From positions 1,057,857 through 1,121,856 of the forward strand of contig NZ_CP049740.1 of assembly GCF_011100465.1 (NCBI RefSeq): 64,000 bases of DNA, given 5' to 3'. How positions within the stretch are numbered: the first letter of the stretch is position 1; each line of letters begins with the position of its first letter. Source of the stretch: Jeotgalibaca arthritidis. GTDB taxonomy: Bacteria; Bacillota; Bacilli; Lactobacillales; Aerococcaceae. The position numbers and the translations under genes were made by a program. This document shows, piece after piece, positions 24,648-33,890 of this stretch. The notes beneath the pieces are model-generated. The model did not search any database, was not told the DNA's origin, and saw only the letters and a list, made by a program, of their open reading frames with translations.

Positions 24648-25958
24648 ATGCTTGAAGTACCGTTCGACCAGTATCAAAAACAGCTGAAGAAGAAAAATTA
24701 CTTCCAAACAAAAGGTAAGGTATCGGAAGTAACGGGTTTAATTATTAAGGTTGAAGGATTGGAAGCTTTTATTGGAGAAGTTTGCGAGATTTTAATCAAA
24801 GCGACGGAGAAAATTGTATTGAGTGAAGTCGTTGGCTTTGTAGAAAAAACAGTTCTACTTATGCCGCTTGATAATTTAGACGGGATTGGACCTGGCTGTT
24901 TAGTTCGTCCAACGGGTAAAACCCTTCAAGTAGAGGTGTCAGACGATTTACTTGGGACTACACTCGACGGATTAGGTAGGCCCATGTCTCATGACGAGCC
25001 TATTAATGGCAGGTTGCAAGAGGTAAATGGAGAGGCACCCGATCCCTTTAAACGAAGAAAAATTGAAACCATCATTCCAACCGGTATTAAGGCTATCGAT
25101 GGTGTATTAACAATCGGTGAAGGCCAACGAGTTGGAATTTTTGCCGGGAGTGGGGTTGGTAAATCAACTCTTCTCGGTATGATCGCACGTTATTGCGAGG
25201 CCGATGTCATTGTAATTGGCCTAATTGGTGAGCGTGGACGTGAAGTTTTGGAATTTATTCAAAATGATCTTGGTGATGAAGGTTATAAGAAGTCGGTTGT
25301 CGTTTGTGCGACGTCTGACTCGCCGCCACTCGTTCGCTTGAAGGGTTCCTTTACAGCAACGGCCATTGCCGAGTATTTTCGTGACCAAGGTAAGAAGGTG
25401 GTCTTGATGATGGACTCTGTTACTCGTGTGGCGATGGCACAACGGGAGATTGGTTTGGCGACAGGTGAGCCGCCGACAACCAAAGGCTACACACCCTCTG
25501 TCTTTACAACGTTGCCACGGTTGTTAGAGCGAAGTGGGATGTCGGATAAAGGTTCGATTACAGCCTTCTATACTGTTCTGGTTGAAGGGGATGACATGAA
25601 TGAACCGATTGCCGATACGGTAAGGGGGATTCTGGATGGTCATATTCTCCTATCTCGAAAGATTGCGTCCGAGAACCAGTATCCTGCTATTGATATTCAA
25701 AACAGTATCAGCCGTCTGATGAAGGAGATTGTTTCCGAAGATCATTATCAAGCAGCCGGCAGATTGAAAGAAAATATGGCGATTTATGCCGAATCGAAAG
25801 ATTTGATTGATGTTGGTGCCTACCAAAAAGGGTCTAATCCAAGTGTTGACCGAGCAATTCAACTGCACCAACCCATTAAAGGGTTTTTAAAACAACAAGT
25901 TGAAGAACCTTATACATTTACAGAAACCATGCAATTTTTAACGAAGACATTAGCTTAA
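24648..25958 (+). CDS. fliI: Flagellum-specific export ATPase FliI
   Basis: FliI powers and orders type III export of flagellar subunits and is related to the F1 beta subunit. The Walker A motif GSGVGKST lies at about 167-174, followed by the family stretch VVIGLIGERGREVLEFIQND and the Walker B region KVVLMMDSVTRVAMAQREIG. At 436 residues it is full length. Its neighbours fliH and fliJ are its functional partners. Confidence 0.97.
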   Translation: MLEVPFDQYQKQLKKKNYFQTKGKVSEVTGLIIKVEGLEAFIGEVCEILIKATEKIVLSEVVGFVEKTVLLMPLDNLDGIGPGCLVRPTGKTLQVEVSDDLLGTTLDGLGRPMSHDEPINGRLQEVNGEAPDPFKRRKIETIIPTGIKAIDGVLTIGEGQRVGIFAGSGVGKSTLLGMIARYCEADVIVIGLIGERGREVLEFIQNDLGDEGYKKSVVVCATSDSPPLVRLKGSFTATAIAEYFRDQGKKVVLMMDSVTRVAMAQREIGLATGEPPTTKGYTPSVFTTLPRLLERSGMSDKGSITAFYTVLVEGDDMNEPIADTVRGILDGHILLSRKIASENQYPAIDIQNSISRLMKEIVSEDHYQAAGRLKENMAIYAESKDLIDVGAYQKGSNPSVDRAIQLHQPIKGFLKQQVEEPYTFTETMQFLTKTLA

Positions 25959-25974
25959 GAGATTATGAGTTGAG

Positions 25975-26418
25975 GTGAACAGAGTGGCAAGTCATACATT
26001 TTCCATGGAGAAAATATTAGGGTGGCGTTTTGATCAAGAAGATGAGGCGAGACTACAAGTTGCTAATCTGAAGGAAAAATGGGATCGCGAAAACCAACAT
26101 CTTCAAAGTTTAATCCAAGAGAATATCAAAGTAAAAAATGATAATCTGAAGAATACTCACATTCAAACATTACGCTACAACGATTATTACAAAATGGTGA
26201 TTGATGAAAAGATTATCCAACAAAAAAACCTTATGGATGCGACGCAAGCGCAAATTAGTAAAGCTAATGAACAGTTGCTTGAAGCTCATAAAAATCGTAA
26301 AGCAATGGAAAAGCTGAAAGAAAAAGAATTAACGGCTGCAGAAGAAGAGATGAAACGGATTGAACAAATGCAGCTCGATGAATTTGCGACAATGAGCTAT
26401 AAACAACGCGTCTTATAA
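25975..26418 (+). CDS. fliJ: Flagellar export protein FliJ
   Basis: FliJ is a coiled-coil protein of the export gate that resembles the rotor shaft of ATP synthases. The 147 residues are almost entirely helical and charged, beginning SHTFSMEKILGWRFDQEDEA, as expected for the family. Sequence conservation is low, so the position right after fliI matters for the call. The ORF opens at GTG, though an ATG occurs further in at the SMEK methionine. Confidence 0.85.
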   Translation: MNRVASHTFSMEKILGWRFDQEDEARLQVANLKEKWDRENQHLQSLIQENIKVKNDNLKNTHIQTLRYNDYYKMVIDEKIIQQKNLMDATQAQISKANEQLLEAHKNRKAMEKLKEKELTAAEEEMKRIEQMQLDEFATMSYKQRVL

Positions 26419-26439
26419 GAAGACGAGTTGTGAAAGGAG

Positions 26440-27750
26440 GTGAATATACTGGATAGCATATCCTTATTAACAACCGTTTTAACAGCAGAAAATAATCACC
26501 AACTAAAAACACCAGCAGCAGATAGTGAGCTATTTCAAGAGTTGCTCGGACAGTTTATGCAAGGTTCTACTGAAGACCAAGCGCCTTTTATTGAAGATGA
26601 ATTGACAGTTGATGTTGATACAACTGAATTAAGGTTTGAAGAACCCGCTGAAGATATTGAAGAAATGCTAGAGGAAGCTAAGAAAGTCATGCTAACCTTC
26701 CAACACGTTCGTAACGATGAACCAAGAGAAGGGCCTCAAATTTCTGATAATAGCCAACCGCAAATAATCACATCGCACGATCAACCGACTATGCTCTTTA
26801 TGAAGAAGGATATATCTGACAAACAAGCGATGATAGCTAGTGAGTCGTTAGAAGCTGAAATGATGATGAGCTTTGAAGCGGATCGTTTCGAAAAGATTAG
26901 TTCACCAGAGGTTATCCATGAAGTGTCAGTTTCTGAAAATATAAGTCAACCAAGTGATCTTAAACCGACAAAAGAGACACCCGTTTCTGAGTTGGAGTTA
27001 CTTCCGCAAGAAGAACGAGAATTTGAGGTTCCTGAACCAGCAAAAGCAAAGATTGAAGATAAAGTTGAACAAGTTAAACTGAGCCCTCCAATCGACCAGC
27101 TGAGTCTTGATAGCGAAGTAGAGCCTGTTACAGAAGACTTTTTGAAAGTTGATGGTAAGCAAGTTGGGATGAGAGAACAACTCGTGACAGCAGATCAACC
27201 GCTAGTTGCTGAAGCTGTTCAAGTTCAACAACTTGAGCAAGCACCCATCAATCCTGCTCTGAGAGAAGCAACGCCACTTCCGACTCCATCGACAACTGAA
27301 ATAAGCTTTCATAGCCCACAACAGTTTGTAAGAGATGTCGGAGCATTAATGGACTTATCGATTCAAGACATAACAACTAAAGAGAGTAAGCAAATTCGTG
27401 TTAGCTTGACACCGGAGACATTAGGGAACATTGAAATCCAGCTAGAATGGAAGGACGACAAAGTTTTGGCTAAGTTGATGGTTCAAAAGGACGATGTTAG
27501 AACATTTTTGGAAACGAAGATGCCGCTTCTCTTATCAGAAACGAAAAATGAAACAGTGATTCAATCGATTGTGATTGAAGAATTGCCACAAGCAAACCTT
27601 CATTTCTCAGGTCAGCAGATGGATTTCAATAGCCACCAGCAAGCCGAGAAACATTATCCGACTAACTATTCAAACCAATCAACTATGGTTGAAGAGGAAG
27701 CCGAAGAAGAAATGACAACTTCAACAGATGGGTTGAGTTTATATATTTAA
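26440..27750 (+). CDS. fliK: Flagellar hook-length control protein FliK
   Basis: FliK measures the hook and switches export specificity. The first 270 residues are low-complexity and rich in Glu, Gln, Pro and Ser. The conserved C-terminal Flg_hook domain contains KQIRVSLTPETLGNIEIQLE and KDDKVLAKLMVQKDDVRTFL-like residues. The start is unclear: the GTG at 26440 lies inside the ribosome site AAAGGAGG (26433-26440). The codons at the best spacing are ATA (26446) and CTG (26449), so a non-standard start is possible. Confidence 0.88.
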   Translation: MNILDSISLLTTVLTAENNHQLKTPAADSELFQELLGQFMQGSTEDQAPFIEDELTVDVDTTELRFEEPAEDIEEMLEEAKKVMLTFQHVRNDEPREGPQISDNSQPQIITSHDQPTMLFMKKDISDKQAMIASESLEAEMMMSFEADRFEKISSPEVIHEVSVSENISQPSDLKPTKETPVSELELLPQEEREFEVPEPAKAKIEDKVEQVKLSPPIDQLSLDSEVEPVTEDFLKVDGKQVGMREQLVTADQPLVAEAVQVQQLEQAPINPALREATPLPTPSTTEISFHSPQQFVRDVGALMDLSIQDITTKESKQIRVSLTPETLGNIEIQLEWKDDKVLAKLMVQKDDVRTFLETKMPLLLSETKNETVIQSIVIEELPQANLHFSGQQMDFNSHQQAEKHYPTNYSNQSTMVEEEAEEEMTTSTDGLSLYI

Positions 27751-27769
27751 GAAAGGAAGCGAAACTAAA

Positions 27770-28195
27770 ATGGAAATTTCACAAAACTTTACAATCGGAT
27801 CAACAGCGCAAGTTCAAGCCGCCGCTAAAACATCAAATTCCGATATGAATATGGAAGACTTCTTAAAAATATTAGCAGCCTCATTGAGTATGCCATCAAT
27901 GGGTGGTAGTGAGGGTGGATCCGACCAATCAATGGATTACATGAGTCAAATGATTCAGTTCAGTACGATTGAACAGTTACAAGACTTATCAACCTCACTG
28001 ACAACGACCATGTTAATGACACAGCAACAGCAAGCCTTAACGATGATTGGGAAGGAAGTAACCGTTGTTCAAGATGGCGAACGCATTACAGGAACCGTTG
28101 AAAAGGCAAAATTCCTAAATGGCTATGCAACGCTTCACATTAATGGGAAAGATTACTATATGAATAGCGTGATGGAAGTAGGAGCTGATTCTTAG
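27770..28195 (+). CDS. flgD: Flagellar hook assembly protein FlgD
   Basis: FlgD caps the growing hook. The N-terminal signature MNMEDFLKILAASLSMPSMG departs somewhat from the common DFLKLLVAQLQNQDP form. The rest follows the family: DYMSQMIQFSTIEQLQDLST and ALTMIGKEVTVVQDGERITG. At 141 residues it is the short, Bacillus-type form. Its stop overlaps the next start by one base. Confidence 0.92.
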   Translation: MEISQNFTIGSTAQVQAAAKTSNSDMNMEDFLKILAASLSMPSMGGSEGGSDQSMDYMSQMIQFSTIEQLQDLSTSLTTTMLMTQQQQALTMIGKEVTVVQDGERITGTVEKAKFLNGYATLHINGKDYYMNSVMEVGADS

Positions 28196-28593
28196 TGGCA
28201 ATTCGGATTAATCAGGCGACTGATCCTGTATCGCGGCCAATACATCAGCCCCAACAACAAGAAACAAAGGTATTTCAATCCGTTTTATCAGAAGAGAAGA
28301 GCGAATTGAAACTATCTAACCATGCCCAAAAGCGGTTAGAACAACGTGGCATGCATTTGGGAGAACAAGATTTTACGCAATTGAATGATGCAGTGGATGA
28401 GTTAGAAGAGAAGGGCTCCAAACAATCCTTACTGATTTATAAGGACTTGGCGCTGATCGCAAGCATCAATAAACGAACCATCATTACTGCTCTAGACCGT
28501 GAAGAGGTTGACACAGTAACGAATATTGACAGTACTAAATTTGTAAAAGAGCTGGACCGAAAGGAAGCTCCGTCTACTGACCGATTGATGTAG
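28195..28593 (+). CDS. Flagellar operon protein (TIGR02530-type)
   Basis: The 132-residue protein matches a family found only between flgD and flgE in Firmicutes flagellar operons. The core is LSNHAQKRLEQRGMHLGEQD, then a helix and KDLALIASINKRTIITALDR. Its precise role is not established. It starts at GTG 28195 overlapping the flgD stop (TAGTG), which indicates coupling. Confidence 0.82.
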   Translation: MAIRINQATDPVSRPIHQPQQQETKVFQSVLSEEKSELKLSNHAQKRLEQRGMHLGEQDFTQLNDAVDELEEKGSKQSLLIYKDLALIASINKRTIITALDREEVDTVTNIDSTKFVKELDRKEAPSTDRLM

Positions 28594-28631
28594 ACCATAA
28601 CTATAAGACAACAAATGGAGGAAATAATAAC

Positions 28632-29516
28632 ATGTTAAAATCTTTATACTCTGGCGTAAGTGGAATGAAAAACCTACAAACAAAAATGGACGTTATCTCG
28701 AATAATATCGCAAACGTAAATACAACAGGTTTTAAAACAGGTCGTGTTCGTTTTGAAGATATGATTAGCCAAACTATTTCAAATGCGCAAACAAACGTTA
28801 ACGCAAAACAAGTTGGTCTAGGTGTCCAAGTGGGATCCGTTGATAATGTCATGGGTGGCGGAAACTTACAACCAACAGGGAGAGATTTAGACTTCGCGAT
28901 TGAGAATGGTGATAACTCATTCTTTACAGTTAGTCCTGACGGTGAAGATGAAGCAGTCTTCTATACGCGTGATGGTGGGTTTTACTTGAACCCTAATAAC
29001 GAATTAGTAACAGCATCTGGCTACCATGTCATGGGTGTGATGGCACCAGCAGGAACTAAAAATGATGCGACTTTCGATATCGGAACAATTGAATATGATG
29101 CAGCTGCAGGTATGTCTAAAGTTGAAATTCCAAAAACAATGTTAGACGATGCTGGTGTAGCACAGCCTTTAGACAGCTATTCTATTGATTCAACAGGGAT
29201 TATTTTTGGTGTTTACAACGGAACATCATACATCGTTGGACAAGTATCATTAACGAACTTCAGTAACCCAGGTGGTCTTGAAAAAATTGGTGGAAATATG
29301 TACCAAGCAACAAACAACTCTGGTGAGGCACAAGTCGGCGGGGCACATCAAGATGGCTATGGTACAATTCGTAGTGGCTTTTTGGAAATGTCAAACGTTG
29401 ACTTATCAAACGAATTTACTGAAATGATTGTTGCGAGCCGTGCTTACCAAGCTAACTCTCGTAGTATTACAACATCAGATCAAATGATTGAAGAATTACT
29501 ATCATTGAAACGTTAA
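28632..29516 (+). CDS. flgE: Flagellar hook protein FlgE
   Basis: FlgE builds the hook. The N-terminal motif GMKNLQTKMDVISNNIANVN and the C-terminal region (GFLEMSNVDLSNEFTEMIVA, SRAYQANSRSITTSDQMIEE) are diagnostic. At 294 residues it is a short hook protein with a small central domain, comparable to the form long called FlgG in Bacillus. GGAGG precedes ATG 28632. Confidence 0.93.
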   Translation: MLKSLYSGVSGMKNLQTKMDVISNNIANVNTTGFKTGRVRFEDMISQTISNAQTNVNAKQVGLGVQVGSVDNVMGGGNLQPTGRDLDFAIENGDNSFFTVSPDGEDEAVFYTRDGGFYLNPNNELVTASGYHVMGVMAPAGTKNDATFDIGTIEYDAAAGMSKVEIPKTMLDDAGVAQPLDSYSIDSTGIIFGVYNGTSYIVGQVSLTNFSNPGGLEKIGGNMYQATNNSGEAQVGGAHQDGYGTIRSGFLEMSNVDLSNEFTEMIVASRAYQANSRSITTSDQMIEELLSLKR

Positions 29517-29546
29517 TAAATAACCGATAGATTTGAGGAATAAATC

Positions 29547-29759
29547 GTGATTACATTAAGATCAATTACAGGAAAAGAATTTTTACTAAATAGTGATTTA
29601 ATTTACCGCATTGATGAAAATTTCGACACGATTATTACACTAACAAACGGAAAAACACTCCCTGTAGCAGATACAGGAGTGGAAATAACTGAAAAAGTAA
29701 TCGCCTATAAGCGTGAGATTATGAGTGGTTTTAGTTTAGAAAGGAAAGATAGTGAATGA
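29547..29759 (+). CDS. flbD: FlbD/SwrD-family protein
   Basis: The 70-residue protein belongs to the FlbD (YlzI/SwrD) family: MITLRSITGKEFLLNSDLIY, then DTIITLTNGKTLPVADTGVE. In Bacillus subtilis SwrD raises stator power for swarming. Position between flgE and motA agrees. Its GTG start follows GAGGAATAAATC at 29535-29546. The stop overlaps the motA start by 4 nt. Confidence 0.9.
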   Translation: MITLRSITGKEFLLNSDLIYRIDENFDTIITLTNGKTLPVADTGVEITEKVIAYKREIMSGFSLERKDSE

Positions 29760-30571
29760 AAAGAAGTTACGTTTCAGTCCTGTCCTTAGCCATTGGCTTC
29801 GTGTTGATTTTCTGGTCAATCGTTGTTGGTGGGGGAGCCATTTCGGCATTTTTTCATCCCCCTTCCATTATTATTACGGTTGTTGGGTCATTCTCTGCTT
29901 TAGTTATTAGTTATCCAGTAGAGCAACTGAAAAAGGTGCCCTCTGTTCTGAAGAAGTTAGTTCATTCACCAGAAGTAGACCGTCAAGAATTGATTGACCG
30001 AATTGTAGAGCTAGCACGAATAGCTAGAAGCCAAGGTTTGTTAGCTTTGGATAATGAGATTAACGCTATTAACAATGAGTTTTTAGCAGAAGGGCTAAAA
30101 ATGGTTGTTGATGGTATGGATCCAGAATCCATTCAGGAAATTTTAGAGTTAAAGATTAGTAATATGGAAGATCGTCATGCGATTGGCCAGGGAATCTTCA
30201 TAAAATGGAGTGAACTAGCACCAGCCTTCGGTATGATTGGGACATTGATTGGTCTAATTAATATGTTAGGTGCCTTAACAGACCCGAGTACCATTGGGTC
30301 GGGGATGGCGGTTGCTTTAATTACAACCTTCTACGGAAGTTTCTTGGCTAACCTTGTGTTTGTACCGATTGCTACCAACCTACAAGCAAAGACAGAAGTT
30401 GAAGTTCTTATTAATGAAATGATGCTTGAAGGGATTTTAGGCATCCAAGCAGGTCAAAACCCACGTATTATTGAACAAAAATTAGTAAGCTACTTAGATG
30501 GTAAAACTAAAAAAAATCGACTAGCTGATGCACAGGTAAACATACAAGGTGAGGGACAAGGCTATGCGTAG
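29756..30571 (+). CDS. motA: Flagellar motor stator protein MotA
   Basis: MotA and MotB form the proton- or sodium-driven stator. Four TM segments are visible, at about 9-28, 36-54, 152-176 and 184-208. The cytoplasmic loop carries the charged residues that contact FliG (about 70-145). The TM3 stretch SELAPAFGMIGTLIGLINML is diagnostic. Its stop lies inside the motB start region. The ion used cannot be decided safely from this sequence. Confidence 0.96.
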   Translation: MKRSYVSVLSLAIGFVLIFWSIVVGGGAISAFFHPPSIIITVVGSFSALVISYPVEQLKKVPSVLKKLVHSPEVDRQELIDRIVELARIARSQGLLALDNEINAINNEFLAEGLKMVVDGMDPESIQEILELKISNMEDRHAIGQGIFIKWSELAPAFGMIGTLIGLINMLGALTDPSTIGSGMAVALITTFYGSFLANLVFVPIATNLQAKTEVEVLINEMMLEGILGIQAGQNPRIIEQKLVSYLDGKTKKNRLADAQVNIQGEGQGYA

Positions 30572-31289
30572 AAAGAAGAAAAAGGAAGTCCAAAGTGCGG
30601 GATCACCGCTATGGATGACAACTTTCTCTGACTTGGTTACGCTGCTATTAACCTTCTTCATCTTACTTTTTTCAATGTCACAAATTAGTGACGATAAATT
30701 TAACCAAATGGCTACCTCTTTATCAGGAACGTTCACAGGAGGAAATGGTATACTGGATGGTATTATTATGCCACCAGAAGAGCTAGTTGATGAACAAGTA
30801 GATAACGAAGTCGATACATCAAATTTTGATCCTGAATTACTAGATCTGTATCACGAAGTTTACTATTTTATAAAAGAACATGGATTAGAAGAAAAAGTTT
30901 CATTAACTGCTGACCAAGATGGTATCTATGTCAACATGAATAGCACGATTTTGTTTGGTATTGAGAGCGCAACTGTTACAAGTGACGGACGTAATGTGCT
31001 CTCTTCACTAGCAGACTTGTTTAGCCGCTTGGACAACAAGGTGATTGTTGAAGGATATACGGATGATGTCCCAACTCAATATGGTCAATACCCAACAAAC
31101 TGGGAGTTATCGGTCAGTCGAGCGGTATCAGTTGTCCGTTACTTGAGCGAAGTAGAAGGAATTGATCCTAATCGCTTGTCAGCAGTGGGATACGGTGCAC
31201 ATGAGCCACTCGTTCCAAACGATTCAGCTGCTAACCGCGCAAAAAACCGACGAGTAAATATCGTTGTAGTGTATGAAAAGGAGGACTAA
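30564..31289 (+). CDS. motB: Flagellar motor stator protein MotB
   Basis: MotB anchors the stator to peptidoglycan. A basic N-terminus leads into a single TM helix at about 21-40 with the ion-binding Asp23 (TTFSDLVTLLLTFFILLFSM). The C-terminal OmpA-like domain contains VEGYTDDVPTQYGQYPTNWE, LSVSRAVSVVRYLSE and NRAKNRRVNIVVV. An in-frame GTG at 30549 exists, but the ATG at 30564, within the last codons of motA, gives the natural MRRKKKK start. Confidence 0.95.
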   Translation: MRRKKKKEVQSAGSPLWMTTFSDLVTLLLTFFILLFSMSQISDDKFNQMATSLSGTFTGGNGILDGIIMPPEELVDEQVDNEVDTSNFDPELLDLYHEVYYFIKEHGLEEKVSLTADQDGIYVNMNSTILFGIESATVTSDGRNVLSSLADLFSRLDNKVIVEGYTDDVPTQYGQYPTNWELSVSRAVSVVRYLSEVEGIDPNRLSAVGYGAHEPLVPNDSAANRAKNRRVNIVVVYEKED

Positions 31290-31292
31290 CGT

Positions 31293-31760
31293 TTGAAAGT
31301 AAAGAATAACAACGGACTAACGTTTCCTAAGCTAATTATCCTCGCCCTTTTAGTAGGTGTGTTAGCAATCGGTGGCGGTGTAATCGGATCGATGGTTAGT
31401 TCTGGTAAAATTCAGGAATTCTTCAATAAGGAAGAAGAGGTCGTGGTTGAGAAAATCACCGTGCCATTCTCCGAATTCCTGTTAAACTTGAAGCCCGTTT
31501 CAGCAAATGATAATAGTTACTTACGAATTGAATTTTCATTTCTTGTAACTAGCGCTAAAGATGAAGAAGCTTTACTAGCAGAAGAGGCAGTGGTAAGAGA
31601 CACTGTCATTGCCATTTTAAGAGAAAAAACAAGAGCAACCATCTTCTCAGAAGAAAATGGGAGCTTAACTGTTAAAGAAGAAATAAAAGCAGCAATTAAT
31701 GACGTGATGGGACGAGATGTTGTCGCAGACATTTATGTGGTTAATATGGTCATGCAATAA
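31293..31760 (+). CDS. fliL: Flagellar basal body-associated protein FliL
   Basis: FliL is a single-pass protein near the stator that affects torque. There is a TM segment at about 9-32 (FPKLIILALLVGVLAIGGGV), then the periplasmic-type domain TVPFSEFLLNLKPVSANDNS, YLRIEFSFLVTSAKDEEALL and RDTVIAILREKTRATIFSEE. It starts at TTG 31293 with AAGGAGG upstream. Confidence 0.93.
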   Translation: MKVKNNNGLTFPKLIILALLVGVLAIGGGVIGSMVSSGKIQEFFNKEEEVVVEKITVPFSEFLLNLKPVSANDNSYLRIEFSFLVTSAKDEEALLAEEAVVRDTVIAILREKTRATIFSEENGSLTVKEEIKAAINDVMGRDVVADIYVVNMVMQ

Positions 31761-31781
31761 GTATGAAAGGTGTTGAATTCA

Positions 31782-32090
31782 GTGGGAATAACATATGTGT
31801 TAAAGATGGTTGTAGCTCTTGTAGTGATTATCTTTTCAGCTAATATTTTGTTGCAGAAGATGAACCAACTTTCTTCAAAAGGCAGTCCAAATATGAAAGT
31901 AATCGAACGGCTAGCACTGAGTCGGACTTCTTCTATTTGTATTGTTGAAGTAATGGAGAAATACTACTTAATGAGCTGTACCGAACAACATAATGAGATT
32001 CTCAAGGAAATCGATGCTAGCGAGATGAAGCGGGTAACCCCTTCGTCCATGTTGTTTAATCAAATGAAAGAAAAGAGGAGCAACAGTTGA
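31782..32090 (+). CDS. fliO: Flagellar biosynthesis protein FliO
   Basis: FliO helps assemble FliP in the export gate. An N-terminal TM helix (VLKMVVALVVIIFSANILLQ) is followed by a short cytoplasmic domain: MKVIERLALSRTSSICIVEV, EKYYLMSCTEQ. The frame is open from 31770, but AAAGG at 31766-31770 makes the GTG at 31782 (or TTG 31773) more likely. At about 102 residues it is short but typical of the family. It overlaps fliP by 4 nt. Confidence 0.85.
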   Translation: MGITYVLKMVVALVVIIFSANILLQKMNQLSSKGSPNMKVIERLALSRTSSICIVEVMEKYYLMSCTEQHNEILKEIDASEMKRVTPSSMLFNQMKEKRSNS

Positions 32091-32821
32091 AAAAAGCAAT
32101 AACATCACTATTGCTTACTCTTTTCTTCTTTCTTTTCGATATGCCTGCCATAAAAGCAACAGGACTCGATAACCTACTGACAGACAGCGCGACAACTCCT
32201 GATTCTGTTAAGTTGTATGTCTTGCTCGGTCTACTCAGTATTATTCCTGCCTTTTTAGTCTTAACAACGAGTTTTACACGGATTATTGTGGTCCTATCTT
32301 TCTTAAGAAGTTCATTAGGAACCCAACAAAATCCGCCGAATATGTTGTTAACTGGCTTGGCTATGTTCTTAACTATTTTTATCATGCAACCCATTTACTC
32401 TCAAGTGAATGACGAAGCGTTACAGCCCTTTTTAAATGATGAAATTAGCTTAGAAGTCGCATTAGAAAGAGCAGAAGTTCCGATTAAGGACTTCATGCTT
32501 GATCAAACAAGAGGAAAAGATTTGCAATTATTTTTAGAGTTATCGGATCAAACAGAAGACATTGAAAGTCGAGCAGATATTCCATTGTCTGCTACTATTC
32601 CAGCGTTCGCCATTAGCGAATTACGGACAGCCTTTACGATCGGATTTTTATTATTTATTCCATTTTTAATTATTGATATGGTCGTTGCTAGCATCCTCAT
32701 GTCCATGGGTATGTTTATGCTGTCGCCGGTTATGATTTCATTGCCATTTAAGCTCTTACTCTTTGTGTTAGTGGATGGCTGGTATTTAGTTGTTGAATCA
32801 GTCGTATTGGGCTTTTTCTAG
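32087..32821 (+). CDS. fliP: Flagellar type III export protein FliP
   Basis: FliP is a core subunit of the export gate. A signal-like N-terminal helix is followed by the family signatures SFTRIIVVLSFLRSSLGTQQ, PPNMLLTGLAMFLTIFIMQP and FAISELRTAFTIGFLLFIPF. A final segment reads SMGMFMLSPVMISLPFKLLL. It starts at TTG 32087, preceded by GAGGAGC. At 244 residues it is full length. Confidence 0.97.
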   Translation: MKKAITSLLLTLFFFLFDMPAIKATGLDNLLTDSATTPDSVKLYVLLGLLSIIPAFLVLTTSFTRIIVVLSFLRSSLGTQQNPPNMLLTGLAMFLTIFIMQPIYSQVNDEALQPFLNDEISLEVALERAEVPIKDFMLDQTRGKDLQLFLELSDQTEDIESRADIPLSATIPAFAISELRTAFTIGFLLFIPFLIIDMVVASILMSMGMFMLSPVMISLPFKLLLFVLVDGWYLVVESVVLGFF

Positions 32822-32843
32822 TATAAAAGAATGAGGGATAGAG

Positions 32844-33107
32844 ATGACGTTAGAGAGTAGTTTAGATATTGTACGAGAAGCTTTCGTAGTCATTATTACG
32901 GTAGCAGGTCCTGTTTTATTAGTGGCTTTGGTTGTTGGTTTGTTAATTAGTATTATTCAAGCAGCCACCCAAATTCAGGAACAGACCCTGAGCTTCGTGC
33001 CCAAAGTACTGGCGGTTATTGGCTCATTAATTGTACTAGGAAATTTTATGCTGAATGTGATTGTTAGTTTTACTGAACGGATTTTTGAATTGATTTCGGG
33101 TTTGTAG
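32844..33107 (+). CDS. fliQ: Flagellar type III export protein FliQ
   Basis: FliQ is a two-helix export gate subunit. It shows VREAFVVIITVAGPVLLVAL and GLLISIIQAATQIQEQTLSF, both diagnostic. At 87 residues it has the normal length. GAGGGATAGAG precedes ATG 32844, between fliP and fliR as usual. Confidence 0.96.
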   Translation: MTLESSLDIVREAFVVIITVAGPVLLVALVVGLLISIIQAATQIQEQTLSFVPKVLAVIGSLIVLGNFMLNVIVSFTERIFELISGL

Positions 33108-33117
33108 GAGTGAGAGC

Positions 33118-33876
33118 GTGACGCCAAGTGTTCAAGTATTTTTACTGGTTTTAATGCGTGTCAGTGCTTTTATCTTCGTTTCGCCTGGTTTTTCGCTAAA
33201 GGGAGTTCCTCCCATGATGAAGATTGGCTTATCGGTTGGCTTAAGCATGCCGGTTTACAGTGTTATGCCGGTTTTTTCGGTGGCATATAGCTTCCCATCA
33301 TTTATGGTTTTAGCTATTAAGGAAGTATTGATTGGGCTAGCGATTGGCTACATCTCTCTCTTGTTTTTTAGTGCAGCTGAGATGGCCGGATCATTTGCAG
33401 ATGCGCAAGCTGGTTTCACGATGGCCGCTCTGTTAGATCCATCATTAGGTGTGAATATGTCCTTTCTTGGAAAGGTGTATTACTGGTTTGCCTTGGCGAT
33501 TTTCTTTCTTGGCGATTTGCATCACTTGATGATTCAAGCCATTGTCCAGTCATTTGATCAAGTTCCTATTGTTGCAACGGTTGCCGTTGTCCAGACAGAA
33601 GGCATCGTCAAGTTGTTTTCAATGGTGTTTACTGCTGCTTTTAATTTGGCTGCGCCATTAATGATTGTGGCTTTGCTAACGGAAATCTTGCTCGGTGTCT
33701 TGTCTCGAACGGTTCCGCAGATTAACGTTTTAATTTTAAGTATGCCATTGAAAGTGCTAGTCATAACGATTTTTATGCTGGCTTTCTTACCAGTGCTGAT
33801 GGACAATCTATCGTCTTTCTTGCCACTGATGATTAAATATACCAATGAATTTATCCAATCACTGTCGCTAGGATAA
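33118..33876 (+). CDS. fliR: Flagellar type III export protein FliR
   Basis: FliR completes the export gate core. It is strongly hydrophobic with several TM helices. Characteristic parts include VLMRVSAFIFVSPGFSLKGV, VPPMMKIGLSVGLSMPVYSV and AEMAGSFADAQAGFTMAALL. It starts at GTG 33118 and has 252 residues. flhB follows 14 nt later. Confidence 0.95.
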   Translation: MTPSVQVFLLVLMRVSAFIFVSPGFSLKGVPPMMKIGLSVGLSMPVYSVMPVFSVAYSFPSFMVLAIKEVLIGLAIGYISLLFFSAAEMAGSFADAQAGFTMAALLDPSLGVNMSFLGKVYYWFALAIFFLGDLHHLMIQAIVQSFDQVPIVATVAVVQTEGIVKLFSMVFTAAFNLAAPLMIVALLTEILLGVLSRTVPQINVLILSMPLKVLVITIFMLAFLPVLMDNLSSFLPLMIKYTNEFIQSLSLG

Positions 33877-33890
33877 GAGGGTGAGAAAAC

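Noticed and set aside
29504-29530. Sigma-D-like -10 (AACCGATAG) before flbD
   Set aside because: No TAAA-type -35 lies at 14-16 nt upstream (the sequence there is TTGA or similar), and flbD sits inside the basal-body operon.
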